In this document: piece after piece, positions 1 through 8,173 of the stretch | Layout: each line of letters starts with the position of its first letter | How positions within the stretch are numbered: position 1 is the first letter of the stretch | DNA from: JAEUMG01 sp046349315 | Lineage (GTDB): Bacteria > Pseudomonadota > Alphaproteobacteria > Rhizobiales > Aestuariivirgaceae | Assembly (NCBI GenBank): GCA_046349315.1 | Contig: JAXMCQ010000005.1 | Location: 191,127-255,126 of the forward strand | Direction of reading: 5' to 3' | Length of the DNA stretch: 64,000 nucleotides | Translations under genes and position numbers: made by a program | Notes under the pieces: model-generated | What the model saw: the letters and a program-made list of their open reading frames with translations, nothing else | What the model was told of the DNA's origin: nothing | Databases searched by the model: none

Positions 1-422
1 CGCTGTTTCTCGCCCTCGGAAACCTGGCCGGGCATGCGGTCGAGCACCTCAGTCAGGTGTAAAATCTCCGCGACTTTTCGAACCCGTGCGTCTCGCGCCG
101 TCTTGTCGAGATTCTCGTAGTGAAGCGGCATAGCGATGTTCTGGCCGACGGTCAGCGCCGGATAGAGCGCGTAGAACTGGAACACCATGGCGATGTTGCG
201 CTTTTCGGGCGCCAACTCGTTCATGCGCTTTCCGCCGATAACGATGTCGCCTGACGTCGCGCGCTCGAGACCGGCGATCATCCGCAACGTGGTGGTCTTG
301 CCGCAGCCCGAGGGGCCCAAGAGGCAGACGACCTCGCCTGCCGTGACCGACAGATCGACATCCTTGACGGCGACGAAATCACCGAAGCGCTTCGTGATTT
401 TCCGGCATTCGATCGTCGACAT
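1..422 (-). CDS. Sugar ABC transporter ATP-binding protein (C-terminus cut by window edge)
   Basis: Nucleotide-binding subunit of a CUT1-type sugar importer, acting on the cytoplasmic face. Only about the first 140 residues are in the window. Walker A is GPSGCGKTT (residues 36-44) and the Q-loop is VFQFYALYP. At the place of the ABC signature LSGGQ the sequence reads VSEGE (residues 134-138), so the first signature glycine is replaced by glutamate. The ATG overlaps the stop of the upstream permease by one base (TGATG), so it is the last visible gene of the five-gene minus-strand operon. Walker B and the H-loop lie outside the window. The degenerate signature complements the changed H-loop of the other ATPase of this operon (3999-5084). 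The family call is certain; the substrate is unknown. Confidence 0.93.
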   Translation of the reverse strand, partial: MSTIECRKITKRFGDFVAVKDVDLSVTAGEVVCLLGPSGCGKTTTLRMIAGLERATSGDIVIGGKRMNELAPEKRNIAMVFQFYALYPALTVGQNIAMPLHYENLDKTARDARVRKVAEILHLTEVLDRMPGQVSEGEKQ

Positions 423-1366
423 CAGCGCTTCACCGTACCGAAGGTCACGCCGCGCAGCAGGTGATTCTGCAGGAAGAAGGTCACCAGGAAGACCGGAATG
501 AGGAAGAGCGTCTCGATGGCGGCGAGCAACGTCCAGTCAGTTCCACGCCCGCCCGAAGAAACGGCCTGGTTCATGGCCACCGGCACGGTGCGGGTATCGG
601 CGCTGGAGAGCAGCAGCGCGAAGAGGAACTCGTTCCAGGTGAGGATGAGGCCGAAGACGAACGTCGCGGCGAGGCCGGCCACTACCTGTGGCAGGCAGAT
701 CTTGAAGAATACCCTTATGCCGGAAGAACCATCGAGCCGTGCCGCATCCTCAACATCGGGCGACAATTCATCGAAGAAGCTCTTCATCATCCAGATGGTG
801 AAGGCGAGATTGAAGGCCGTATAGAGCATGATGATGCCGGGATACTTGCCCGACAGGCCCACCACGCGGAACATCAAGATCACCGGAATGATGACGACAA
901 TGGCGGGCAGCATGCGCGTCGTCAGGATGATGAAGAGATAGGTGTCGTTACCCTTGAGCGGATAACGCGAGAAGCCGAAGGCGGCCACCGTGCCGATGAC
1001 GAGGGCGAGCAAGACCGAGACCGTGGCGATGAAGATCGAATTGAAGAAATAGAGGTCGAAACCGGTGGACTCGGGCGCTCCGCCCACGGTCATGGAGCGC
1101 GAGAAAACCGAGCCGAAGTTTTCCAGCGTCGGGACGAAGACGAATTGCTCGGGAATAAGGCCGAATAGCGACGTCGGCGAGAGTGTCGGCGGCACTGACA
1201 GCGCCTGGTCCTGCGGCTTGATGGCCGTGAAAATGATCATCAGGACCGGCAGAAAGTAGATGAACGCGAAGATTGCGACGATGAGGGTGCGTCCCCAACC
1301 CGCTTCGCCGACGCCGCTCGCCTTGCGAAATCCGAGGAACTGCCCGATCGATGTCATGTCGGCCAT
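422..1366 (-). CDS. Sugar ABC transporter permease, MalG type
   Basis: Inner-membrane permease of a CUT1 sugar importer, 314 residues, slightly longer than a typical MalG protein. It shows about six hydrophobic segments and the cytoplasmic EAA loop that docks the ATPase (EDAARLDG followed by F..I.LP, around residues 206-225). It starts 3 bp downstream of the MalF-type permease and overlaps the following ATPase by one base, so it is translated as part of the same operon. The N-terminal 25 residues are hydrophilic. The transported sugar cannot be read from the sequence. Confidence 0.92.
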   Translation of the reverse strand: MADMTSIGQFLGFRKASGVGEAGWGRTLIVAIFAFIYFLPVLMIIFTAIKPQDQALSVPPTLSPTSLFGLIPEQFVFVPTLENFGSVFSRSMTVGGAPESTGFDLYFFNSIFIATVSVLLALVIGTVAAFGFSRYPLKGNDTYLFIILTTRMLPAIVVIIPVILMFRVVGLSGKYPGIIMLYTAFNLAFTIWMMKSFFDELSPDVEDAARLDGSSGIRVFFKICLPQVVAGLAATFVFGLILTWNEFLFALLLSSADTRTVPVAMNQAVSSGGRGTDWTLLAAIETLFLIPVFLVTFFLQNHLLRGVTFGTVKR

Positions 1367-1369
1367 CGG

Positions 1370-2431
1370 TCAGACTCCCTGTGAGCGGCGATTGGCGAGG
1401 TAGAGATACAAGTTGGTCAGCACGATCACGATGAACAGCATGATATAGGAAATGGCGGCACCTTCGCTGGTCTTGTTTTGCTCGTTGGCGATGCGGATAA
1501 GGTGATACGAGATCGTCATCGTGTCATTGGCGCCCTTTGTAAGCAGGATCACGAGGTCAGCGAGCTTGAAAGCCTCGATGGTGCGGAAGAGCAGTGCCAA
1601 CAGCAGCAACGCGCGGATATAGGGGAAGGTGATCGTCCAGAACTGCCGCCATTTCGAAACCCGATCGACGGCCGCCGCCTCGTAAAGATACTTCGGCACC
1701 GAGACGAGGCCAGCGAGCACCAGCAGCATGACGAAGGGCGACCACATCCAAGCATCGGCAAAAACGATGCCGGCGACTGCGCCGACCTTGTTGCCCATCA
1801 GGATGAACTGGCCGCCGGTGAAGGAGTTCACGACATAAGAGAGAATGCCAAAAGTCGGATCGTAGTAATAGGTAAAGAAAACGCCCGACGCGACGACCGA
1901 AAGCATCATTGGCGTCAGAACCAGGATCATCAGGTATCTGCGCAATGGAAACTGCTTGGCGAAGAGCATGGCCAGGAGAAAGCCGACGATCATCTGCGCG
2001 GTGACGGTGAAGATCACGAACATCGCCGTGTTGACGAGCGCACTCCAATTGGCGGTGGCGGCGAGATCATTGGTCAGCGCCTTGGTGTAATTGGCCAACC
2101 CGACGAAGCGAATGTTCGGCAAGTTTGCCCGATAAGAGAAGAACGACAGACCCAGCGACCACAGCAGCGGAAAGATGTTCATGACGAAGAGGACGGCGAT
2201 GGCGGGCGCCACCAGGAGTCCTCCGAAATAGCGGCGCCGGAAGGCGTTGACCACGAAGGCTGCGGCCACCATCGCGGCCATCAGGCCGACCACCCAGAAG
2301 GAGGCCTCAACCGGCAGCGCGGCCACCGCGATCACTGAGACGACAACGCCCACGATAATGGCGAGGCGCCAGTTGTCCGGAGACAGATTGACGAGACCCG
2401 GAGGGTCGGCGGTCGCGGTCATCGAATTCAT
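1370..2431 (-). CDS. Sugar ABC transporter permease, MalF type
   Basis: Partner inner-membrane permease of the same importer, 353 residues. An N-terminal pair of hydrophobic segments (about residues 23-65) precedes the usual six-helix core, as in longer MalF-type proteins. The EAA loop is visible as YEAAAVDRVSKWRQF and then ITFPYIR. It is separated from the upstream solute-binding protein gene by 72 bp that carry a hairpin, which would favour more binding protein than permease. It is followed after 3 bp by the MalG-type gene. Confidence 0.92.
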   Translation of the reverse strand: MNSMTATADPPGLVNLSPDNWRLAIIVGVVVSVIAVAALPVEASFWVVGLMAAMVAAAFVVNAFRRRYFGGLLVAPAIAVLFVMNIFPLLWSLGLSFFSYRANLPNIRFVGLANYTKALTNDLAATANWSALVNTAMFVIFTVTAQMIVGFLLAMLFAKQFPLRRYLMILVLTPMMLSVVASGVFFTYYYDPTFGILSYVVNSFTGGQFILMGNKVGAVAGIVFADAWMWSPFVMLLVLAGLVSVPKYLYEAAAVDRVSKWRQFWTITFPYIRALLLLALLFRTIEAFKLADLVILLTKGANDTMTISYHLIRIANEQNKTSEGAAISYIMLFIVIVLTNLYLYLANRRSQGV

Positions 2432-2454
2432 TGAAGCTGCATCTTGAGAGCGTC

Positions 2455-2492
2455 AGACGAAAAGGACGCGAGGAGACGTGCTCCCCGCGTCC
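2455..2492 (-). terminator. Intercistronic hairpin, partial terminator between binding protein and permease genes
   Basis: A stem with arms GGACGCGAGGAG and CTCCCCGCGTCC (one mismatch in 12 pairs, loop ACGTG) is followed on the minus strand by TTTTC. It lies between the stop of the solute-binding protein and the start of the MalF-type permease. The short T-run suggests an attenuator or mRNA-stabilising hairpin rather than a full terminator, a common arrangement for over-producing the binding protein. Confidence 0.5.
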
Positions 2493-2503
2493 CAGGTTCA
2501 GTG

Positions 2504-3943
2504 TTACTGGATCAGGCCAGCGTCCTTCAGGAGGTCTTCCTGATACTTGGCGACGTTGTCCATCGTCGTCTTGGCGTCCTGCTTGCCAGTGATGGCCAGG
2601 TCGAACTGGTCCTGCTGCTGGGTGAGCATGTCGAAGAACTGCGGGATATGCCACATGTCCTTCTGCCAATCGAGCGACGACGCCCAAGCACGGTTCCACG
2701 GACGATAGGTCACGTACTTGGGATCCTCGTACACGGCCTTGATGGCTGACTGGCCACCGCCGGCGGCGAACTGGTGCTGGATCTCAGGCGACAGCCACCA
2801 CTTCACGAAATCCACCGCTTCCTTGATCTGCGCGTCGGTGGTCCAGGTGGTCAGAACGAACGGTTGTCCACCGATCTGTGAAGTACGATTGATCTTGCCG
2901 TCAGCGCCGCGCACGCCTGGCGCCATACCAAACACCAGCTTGTCGGAGACCTTGGAGGTCTTCGGATCGAGCGAGGCTTCACCCAGGCCGATCCAGTCGA
3001 TGTTCATGGCGACCTTGCCTTCACGGAAGAGCTGGTCGGACACGAAGATGTCCATGGTGCCGGTCTTGACCACCGGAGGCATGTACTTGAGCAGGCTGAG
3101 GAAGTGCTCCATGCCCTCAACCGACTTCTCGGAGTTTACGACGCCTTCGGCATGGCCGGTCGGTGCCTTGGTTTCATCCCAGATGCTGCCGCCGTGTTGC
3201 CAGATGAAGGAGTGGACCGAGCTGGTCGAAAAGTCGTAGCCCTTACCGGCCTGATAGGCGATTCCATAGAAATCGTCGTCAAGCGTCTGGCCGGCGAGCT
3301 TCTCGCCCTTCTTGCGCATGAAGAACTCGCCGATGTGCTCGAACGTGGTCCAATCCATGTTGTCGATTTCTTCGCCCGTGCAAGGCAGCTTCTCATTATA
3401 CTTCGCCTGGAAGTTCTTCTGCTCCTCTTCGTTGCAGAGCACGTCCTTGCGGCCGTAGGTTACCAGCACGTCAGGGAACTGCGGGAAGCCGTAGTAGTTG
3501 GGCGTTGAGTTGGGATAGGTCGAATAGGCGTTCAAGATCGCCGGATGCATGCTGTCGAGGACAGCCTTGAATTCGGGATCGGCATCGAGAAGGTCGTTCA
3601 CTTTGCGGTAGTAGCCGCCTTCAATGAAGGCGCCGAGCCACTGCGAGTCCGAGACGATGAAGTTGTACTTCTTCTCGCCCGACGTCAGCGAAGCGTTGAC
3701 GCGGGTGTAGAAATCCGGCCACGGAATGAAGTCGACGTCGAGCTTCACAGTGTTGCCGGACTTCGGCTTGTACTGCTCGTCGAAGAACTTCTTCATGATG
3801 CGGGTCGGCGGCCAATCCGGCACCGCCATCGTCAGCGTAACCTCTTCGGCTTTCACCGGAGCAAGGCTTGCGCCCGCCACGGTCATTACGGCCGCCATGG
3901 CCGAAGCCGATGCGAGCCCTTTCAGCATTAACTTAACGGTCAT
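2504..3943 (-). CDS. Extracellular solute-binding protein of sugar ABC importer (family 1)
   Basis: Periplasmic receptor of the importer, 479 residues. The first about 32 residues form a Sec signal (basic start, hydrophobic stretch, cleavage expected near PVKA/EE). The mature part resembles CUT1 family 1 binding proteins, with aromatic-rich segments (VPDWPPTR, IPWPDFYTR, DWIGLGEA, FVKWWLSPEIQ) and two close cysteines (VLCNEEE and LPCTGEE) that could form a disulphide. Start choice: GGGAGG lies 10 bp upstream of the ATG. Gene order is ATPase, binding protein, MalF, MalG, ATPase. The sugar is unknown; the neighbouring epimerase, dehydratase and 2-hydroxyacid dehydrogenase suggest a sugar acid or rare sugar. 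Confidence 0.92.
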   Translation of the reverse strand: MTVKLMLKGLASASAMAAVMTVAGASLAPVKAEEVTLTMAVPDWPPTRIMKKFFDEQYKPKSGNTVKLDVDFIPWPDFYTRVNASLTSGEKKYNFIVSDSQWLGAFIEGGYYRKVNDLLDADPEFKAVLDSMHPAILNAYSTYPNSTPNYYGFPQFPDVLVTYGRKDVLCNEEEQKNFQAKYNEKLPCTGEEIDNMDWTTFEHIGEFFMRKKGEKLAGQTLDDDFYGIAYQAGKGYDFSTSSVHSFIWQHGGSIWDETKAPTGHAEGVVNSEKSVEGMEHFLSLLKYMPPVVKTGTMDIFVSDQLFREGKVAMNIDWIGLGEASLDPKTSKVSDKLVFGMAPGVRGADGKINRTSQIGGQPFVLTTWTTDAQIKEAVDFVKWWLSPEIQHQFAAGGGQSAIKAVYEDPKYVTYRPWNRAWASSLDWQKDMWHIPQFFDMLTQQQDQFDLAITGKQDAKTTMDNVAKYQEDLLKDAGLIQ

Positions 3944-3998
3944 CCTAGGTATCCTCCCTTTTTCTAACCGTAGTGCTGCACTTCAGAACGGCTGCGGG

Positions 3999-5084
3999 TC
4001 AGCGTATCGCCTCACCCGTTGCCGCCTCGAAGACGTGGATTTTGGACGGATCGATCACGATCGGCGCTGAATCGCCAAGATTCATTCCGCTCGCCTGTTG
4101 TTCGGGCAGCACGATCCGCAAGGTCTGCCCATTGGCTTCCACTGATACGATGGTGACATCGCCCAATGGTTCGATGAGATGAACCGTCGCCGCGAGCGCC
4201 CGATCCCCGTTCTTGGCCAGTCTGATGTCGTTCGGCCTGATCCCGAGAATGCGTTTGCTTGACGGGTTTGCCGTGGCGCGGCTGTCCGTCCCGACAATGC
4301 CCAATGGCGTGTCGAAGGACGCCGCCTCGCTCCGCTCAACCGCTTCGATGAGGTTCATGTGCGGGGAGCCGATCTTGGTCGCCACATAGAGATTGGCCGG
4401 CGAAAGGTAGAGTTCATCGGGTGTGCCGCGCTGCACAACCGCGCCGTCGCGCATGACCGCGATCTCCTCGCCCATCGACAGGGCTTCGAGTTCATCGGGC
4501 GTTGCATAGACGATCGTGATGCCGAACTGCCGGTGCAGGCGCTTCAGCTCCGCACGCATGTCATTGCGCAGCTTCGCATCGAGGTTGGTGAGCGGTTCAT
4601 CGAGTAACAGAATGCTGGGCCGGCGGATCAATGAACGGCCGAGCGCCACGCGCTGTTGCTCGCCGCCCGACAAAGTGTTGGGCTTGCGCTCGAGACGATG
4701 CGTGAGTTTCAGCGTCTCGGCAGTTTCCTTCACGCGCCTATCGATCTCGGCAGAGCTGACTTTTGCCTCGCGCAAGGGATAGGCGAAATTGTCGTAGACG
4801 GAGAGATGCGGGTAAAGCGCGAAGGACTGGAACACCATCGACACGCCGCGGCCTGCGATCGGCGCATCGGTGACATCGCGTCCGGAAATCGTCACGGTTC
4901 CGGCATCGGGACGCACGAGACCGGCAATGGTGCGCAGGGTCGTGGTCTTGCCGACCGAACTCGGACCGAACAAGGCAAAGAACTGACCCGGCTTGACGTC
5001 GAAGCTCAGTCCGTCAAGTGCGCGGACGCGGCCATAGGATTTGGAGACGCGGGAAAGGCTGAGCGGCGAACCGGTCTGGCTCAT
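3999..5084 (-). CDS. Sugar ABC transporter ATP-binding protein with altered H-loop
   Basis: Second nucleotide-binding subunit of the importer, 361 residues, and first gene of the operon. Walker A is GPSSVGKTT (40-48), the signature is LSGGE (138-142) and Walker B is ILLLDEP (158-164). The H-loop, normally VTHDQ, reads ATPDE, so the switch histidine is proline (residue 196, codon CCC at 4497-4499). A C-terminal TOBE/MalK-type regulatory domain follows from about residue 240 (LGIRPNDIRL). I chose the ATG at 5084 because the 17 residues upstream in frame (to 5135) do not look like an ABC N-terminus. Two non-identical ATPases with complementary motif losses imply a heterodimer with one degenerate ATP site. 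Confidence 0.92.
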   Translation of the reverse strand: MSQTGSPLSLSRVSKSYGRVRALDGLSFDVKPGQFFALFGPSSVGKTTTLRTIAGLVRPDAGTVTISGRDVTDAPIAGRGVSMVFQSFALYPHLSVYDNFAYPLREAKVSSAEIDRRVKETAETLKLTHRLERKPNTLSGGEQQRVALGRSLIRRPSILLLDEPLTNLDAKLRNDMRAELKRLHRQFGITIVYATPDELEALSMGEEIAVMRDGAVVQRGTPDELYLSPANLYVATKIGSPHMNLIEAVERSEAASFDTPLGIVGTDSRATANPSSKRILGIRPNDIRLAKNGDRALAATVHLIEPLGDVTIVSVEANGQTLRIVLPEQQASGMNLGDSAPIVIDPSKIHVFEAATGEAIR

Positions 5085-5209
5085 GACAAGAGCCCTCGCG
5101 CAGCGCAGGTGCGCGGCGCAAATCCGCAGGCACACAGTTCCTTCTCACGCTTCGCAGCGCCGCCTTTCCGCACCGATCCTCCCATTACGCTTTCTACAAT
5201 TCTTGATTC

Positions 5210-5222
5210 TTGGTCCTACCAA
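5210..5222. promoter_or_regulatory. Putative FadR/GntR-type operator in divergent promoter region
   Basis: TTGGTCCTACCAA is a perfect 5-bp inverted repeat with a 3-bp centre. It fits the TnGTnnnACnA pattern known for FadR-subfamily GntR regulators. It lies in the 306-bp gap between the divergent importer operon (starts 5084) and the catabolic operon (starts 5391), which encodes a FadR-type regulator at 7471-8172. The TACAAT hexamer at 5223-5228 next to it could be a -10 box, so binding would block transcription. That the local regulator binds here is inference. Confidence 0.55.
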
Positions 5223-5390
5223 TACAATCATTCGATCTTATCGGCAAGCGACGAAAACTGTTCGCATCCAAGAGCCTGCACAATTTTTGCGCACCACTTG
5301 AGCCGCGAACGCGGCTGAGATATACAGGTTCCAACCAAGAACTGGTCTGGCCAGACGGCCAAGACTTTCGCTGATAGGGAGGAACCAAAA

Positions 5391-6278
5391 ATGCACCTTT
5401 CGACCCACAATTGGATGCGCGCCGAACCGCTGGAAACGACGCTCGCCCGTATCAGCAAGCTTGGTTATGAGAGCATCGAGATCAGCGGCGAGCCGACTCA
5501 ATATGAAACCAAGGCAACGCGCAAGGCCCTGAAGGATTACAAAATCCGCTGCTGGGGCTCGGTGACGCTGACTTTGGCCGATCGCAACCTTGCCGCGAAG
5601 AATCCCAAGCAGCGCGCCGCCACCGTCGACTACATGAAGAGCGTAATCACCATGGTCTCGGAGCTCGAAGGCGAGATCATCACGCTGGTTCCGGCGACCG
5701 TCGGCAAGATTACGCCCGATTCTTCGCCCGAGCAGGAATGGCAGTGGCTGATCGAGGGCGTGAAGGAGTGCTATGAGCACGGCAAGAAGAAGGGCGTGCG
5801 CATCGCCATCGAGCCGCTCAACCGTTTCGAGACCTATATTCTGAACCGCGCCGACCAGGCCTTGGCCCTGGCCGAAGCAGTCGGACCCGATTGCGGCGTC
5901 TGCCTCGATGCCTTCCACCTCAATATCGAAGACGAGGACATGTACGCCTCGATCCGCAAGGCCGGGAAGCGGCTCTACGACTTCCATGTTGCCGACAACA
6001 ACCGCATGGCGCCCGGCCAAGGCGCGCTCGATTGGAAGAAGATCGTCAAGACGCTGAAAGATACAGGCTATGACGGCGCCCTGACCGTCGAATTCGTGGC
6101 GCCCGTCGACCGCACGCCGGCGACCAAGTATCCCAATGCGGTTGAGAAGAACCCGGTCAACATCTCGCGCGAGCAGCTCAAATTTATCCAGGACCACGGC
6201 TCGAGCCTGTTGAGCGAGGAGTTCTACTCCATGCTGGTCAAGAAATCGGCTGAGACCATCCTGCCGCTGATTAAGTAA
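5391..6278 (+). CDS. Sugar phosphate isomerase/epimerase family TIM-barrel protein
   Basis: A 295-residue protein of the AP-endonuclease-2/xylose-isomerase-like TIM-barrel family, which includes ketose 3-epimerases and sugar or inositol isomerases. Metal-ligand type residues are visible: the Glu of AIEPLNRFE (near 141), the Asp/His of CLDAFHLNIED (near 175), the His of DFHVADNNR (near 201) and the Glu of LTVEFVAP (near 236). The start is supported by AGGGAGGAA upstream of the ATG. First gene of the operon that continues with the enolase-superfamily enzyme and the FadR-type regulator. The substrate is not predictable; proximity suggests it acts on the sugar imported by the divergent ABC system. 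Confidence 0.85.
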   Translation: MHLSTHNWMRAEPLETTLARISKLGYESIEISGEPTQYETKATRKALKDYKIRCWGSVTLTLADRNLAAKNPKQRAATVDYMKSVITMVSELEGEIITLVPATVGKITPDSSPEQEWQWLIEGVKECYEHGKKKGVRIAIEPLNRFETYILNRADQALALAEAVGPDCGVCLDAFHLNIEDEDMYASIRKAGKRLYDFHVADNNRMAPGQGALDWKKIVKTLKDTGYDGALTVEFVAPVDRTPATKYPNAVEKNPVNISREQLKFIQDHGSSLLSEEFYSMLVKKSAETILPLIK

Positions 6279-6301
6279 GCGCTGAAAAGGCGCAAATCAT
6301 C

Positions 6302-7471
6302 ATGCGCATTACGCATGTCGAAGCGACGTGGGTGCGGATTCCGATCGAGGAAAAGCGCCAGCACAAGAGCGACTTCGGCCAGATCAAGACCTTCGATGCG
6401 GCACTCGTGCGCATCGAGACCGATGCCGGCATCATCGGCTGGGGCGAGGGCAAGAACGCCGCGGGAAGCTCCGGCGAATATGCCGGCATCATAGCGCTCA
6501 TCAACAAGGAAATCGCGCCCCGCCTCATCGGGCGCGACCCACGCGACATCGGCACGATCTGGGAAAGCCTCTATAGCGGCGTGCGCTATCACCATGTCGT
6601 GTCGCGCGGCCATGTCATGCCGGAGCTTTCGCGGCGCGGCCTGACCGTGGCGGCGATCAGCGGCATCGACATCGCGCTCTGGGATATTCTCGGCAAGTCG
6701 CTCGACGTGCCGGTCTGGCGTCTGCTCGGCGGCAAGAAGGCCGACAGGCTTCCGGCTTATGCCTCGGGCGGCTGGGCACCCGCCGATAAGATCGGCGAAC
6801 AGCTCCAATCCTATGTCGATGCCGGCGGCTTCAGGGCCGTGAAAATGCGGGTCGGCGCCATGGACGGCGCGGCGCGTGTCTCGGCCGAGCGCGTCAAGGC
6901 GGCGCGCGCCGCCCTCGGACCCGATATCGACATCATGGTCGATGCGCACGGCACCTTCACGGTGGGCGAAGCCAAGCGCTTTGCGCATCTGGTGCGCGAT
7001 TGCGATTTGGCCTGGTTCGAAGAGCCGGTCACGTGCGAAGACAAGGTAGGCATTGCCGAACTGCGCGCCGCGACCAATATTCCGATCGCCTGCGGGGAGA
7101 GCGAATTCACCCGCTATGATTTCCGCGATCTCATCACGGCGCGCTGCTGCGACATTCTCCAGCCCGATCTCGCAACCTGCGGCGGCATCAGCGAAGGCCG
7201 GCATATCGCTTCGCTCGCCTCGACCTTCAACCTGCGGCTCGCGCCGCATCTCTGGGCGGGTGCACCGGCCTTTTTCGCCGGCATGCATCTTTGCGCCGCA
7301 AGCCATGCGAGCTTCATCCTCGAATATTCGCTCGGCGCCAACCCGATGCTGCACGACATCATCGAGGAGAAGATCCGCGTCGAGGACGGGATGATCGCCA
7401 TTTCCGATAGGCCGGGACTCGGCTTCACGATCAAGGAAGACGTTCTCGCGAAGCACGCCGTGAGGGCCTGA
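6302..7471 (+). CDS. Mandelate racemase/muconate lactonizing enzyme family protein (probable sugar-acid dehydratase)
   Basis: Enolase-superfamily enzyme, 389 residues, with an N-terminal capping domain and a barrel. Visible active-site residues: K181-M-R183 at the end of the second barrel strand (the KxK position, here K then R), metal ligands D214 (MVDAHG), E240 (WFEEPV) and E266 (CGESEF), Asp in DILQPDL (near 285-290), and H316 in LAPHLWAG, which resembles the mandelate racemase subgroup. Members usually dehydrate aldonic acids to 2-keto-3-deoxy acids or epimerise hydroxyacids. It follows the isomerase by 23 bp and overlaps the regulator start by one base. The exact substrate is unknown. 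Confidence 0.88.
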   Translation: MRITHVEATWVRIPIEEKRQHKSDFGQIKTFDAALVRIETDAGIIGWGEGKNAAGSSGEYAGIIALINKEIAPRLIGRDPRDIGTIWESLYSGVRYHHVVSRGHVMPELSRRGLTVAAISGIDIALWDILGKSLDVPVWRLLGGKKADRLPAYASGGWAPADKIGEQLQSYVDAGGFRAVKMRVGAMDGAARVSAERVKAARAALGPDIDIMVDAHGTFTVGEAKRFAHLVRDCDLAWFEEPVTCEDKVGIAELRAATNIPIACGESEFTRYDFRDLITARCCDILQPDLATCGGISEGRHIASLASTFNLRLAPHLWAGAPAFFAGMHLCAASHASFILEYSLGANPMLHDIIEEKIRVEDGMIAISDRPGLGFTIKEDVLAKHAVRA

Positions 7472-8172
7472 TGATCGAGCCGCGCGATCTCCTGGCCAAG
7501 CTGACCGCGCTTCTCATGAAGACCCGCGATGAGCCCGGCACGCGCATGCCCTCCGAGCGCACATTGGCCGAGCATTTCGGCGTGAGCCGCGGGCAGATTC
7601 GCGAAGCGCTCGCCATTTTGGAAGTGCTGCGCGTCGTCGAGCGCAAGGCCAAATCGGGCATCTACCTGACCGAGAACCGCTCCAGCATCGAGGCACTCGC
7701 CTTCTTCGCGCAGGCCGGCTTGCCGCTCACGCCGGAAGAAGTCTACCAGGCGGTCGAGATGCGCAAGATCCACGAGATCACCGCCGTGAGGCTGGCCTGC
7801 GAGCGCGCCAAGCTCGAGAATTTCGACCGCATGCGCGAGGTGCTCGACAGGAGCGCCAAGCGGATCGAGAATGCGCAGCCGATCAACATCGAGGATCGCG
7901 ACTTCCACCTCGAGATCGTGCGCGCCACGCAGAACAATGTCTTCTTCAAGATCGTCAATGTCTTCTATCTGATGAGCGAGCGCCGCCTGCCGCTCTATTT
8001 TGCAAGCCCTGAACGCTCGCGCCGCTCGCATGAGGAGCATTTGCGCATCTTCGAATCGCTGGCCAAGCGCGATTCGGCAAACGCCATGTCATTGATGAGC
8101 GCCCATTTGCAGGGTGTCGAAAGCTACTGGAACGATCTCATCGCCCAATCCGATCTTGTTCCCTCGGCCTGA
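7471..8172 (+). CDS. FadR-subfamily GntR transcriptional regulator
   Basis: A 233-residue regulator. The N-terminal winged helix-turn-helix (about residues 15-75) contains MPSERTLAEHFGVSRGQIRE and the wing VERKAKSGIYL. The C-terminal all-helical FCD effector domain (about 95-220) contains a metal-binding-type pattern (RDFHLEIV and the later SHEEH). The start overlaps the stop of the dehydratase (TGATG). FadR-subfamily proteins typically repress sugar-acid catabolic genes and are released by an organic-acid ligand. The palindrome at 5210-5222 is the obvious candidate operator. Confidence 0.93.
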   Translation: MIEPRDLLAKLTALLMKTRDEPGTRMPSERTLAEHFGVSRGQIREALAILEVLRVVERKAKSGIYLTENRSSIEALAFFAQAGLPLTPEEVYQAVEMRKIHEITAVRLACERAKLENFDRMREVLDRSAKRIENAQPINIEDRDFHLEIVRATQNNVFFKIVNVFYLMSERRLPLYFASPERSRRSHEEHLRIFESLAKRDSANAMSLMSAHLQGVESYWNDLIAQSDLVPSA

Positions 8173-8173
8173 C

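Noticed and set aside
6224..7456. A 410-codon minus-strand open frame opposite the enolase-superfamily gene
   Set aside because: Antisense shadow; no recognisable domain and no ribosome-binding site.
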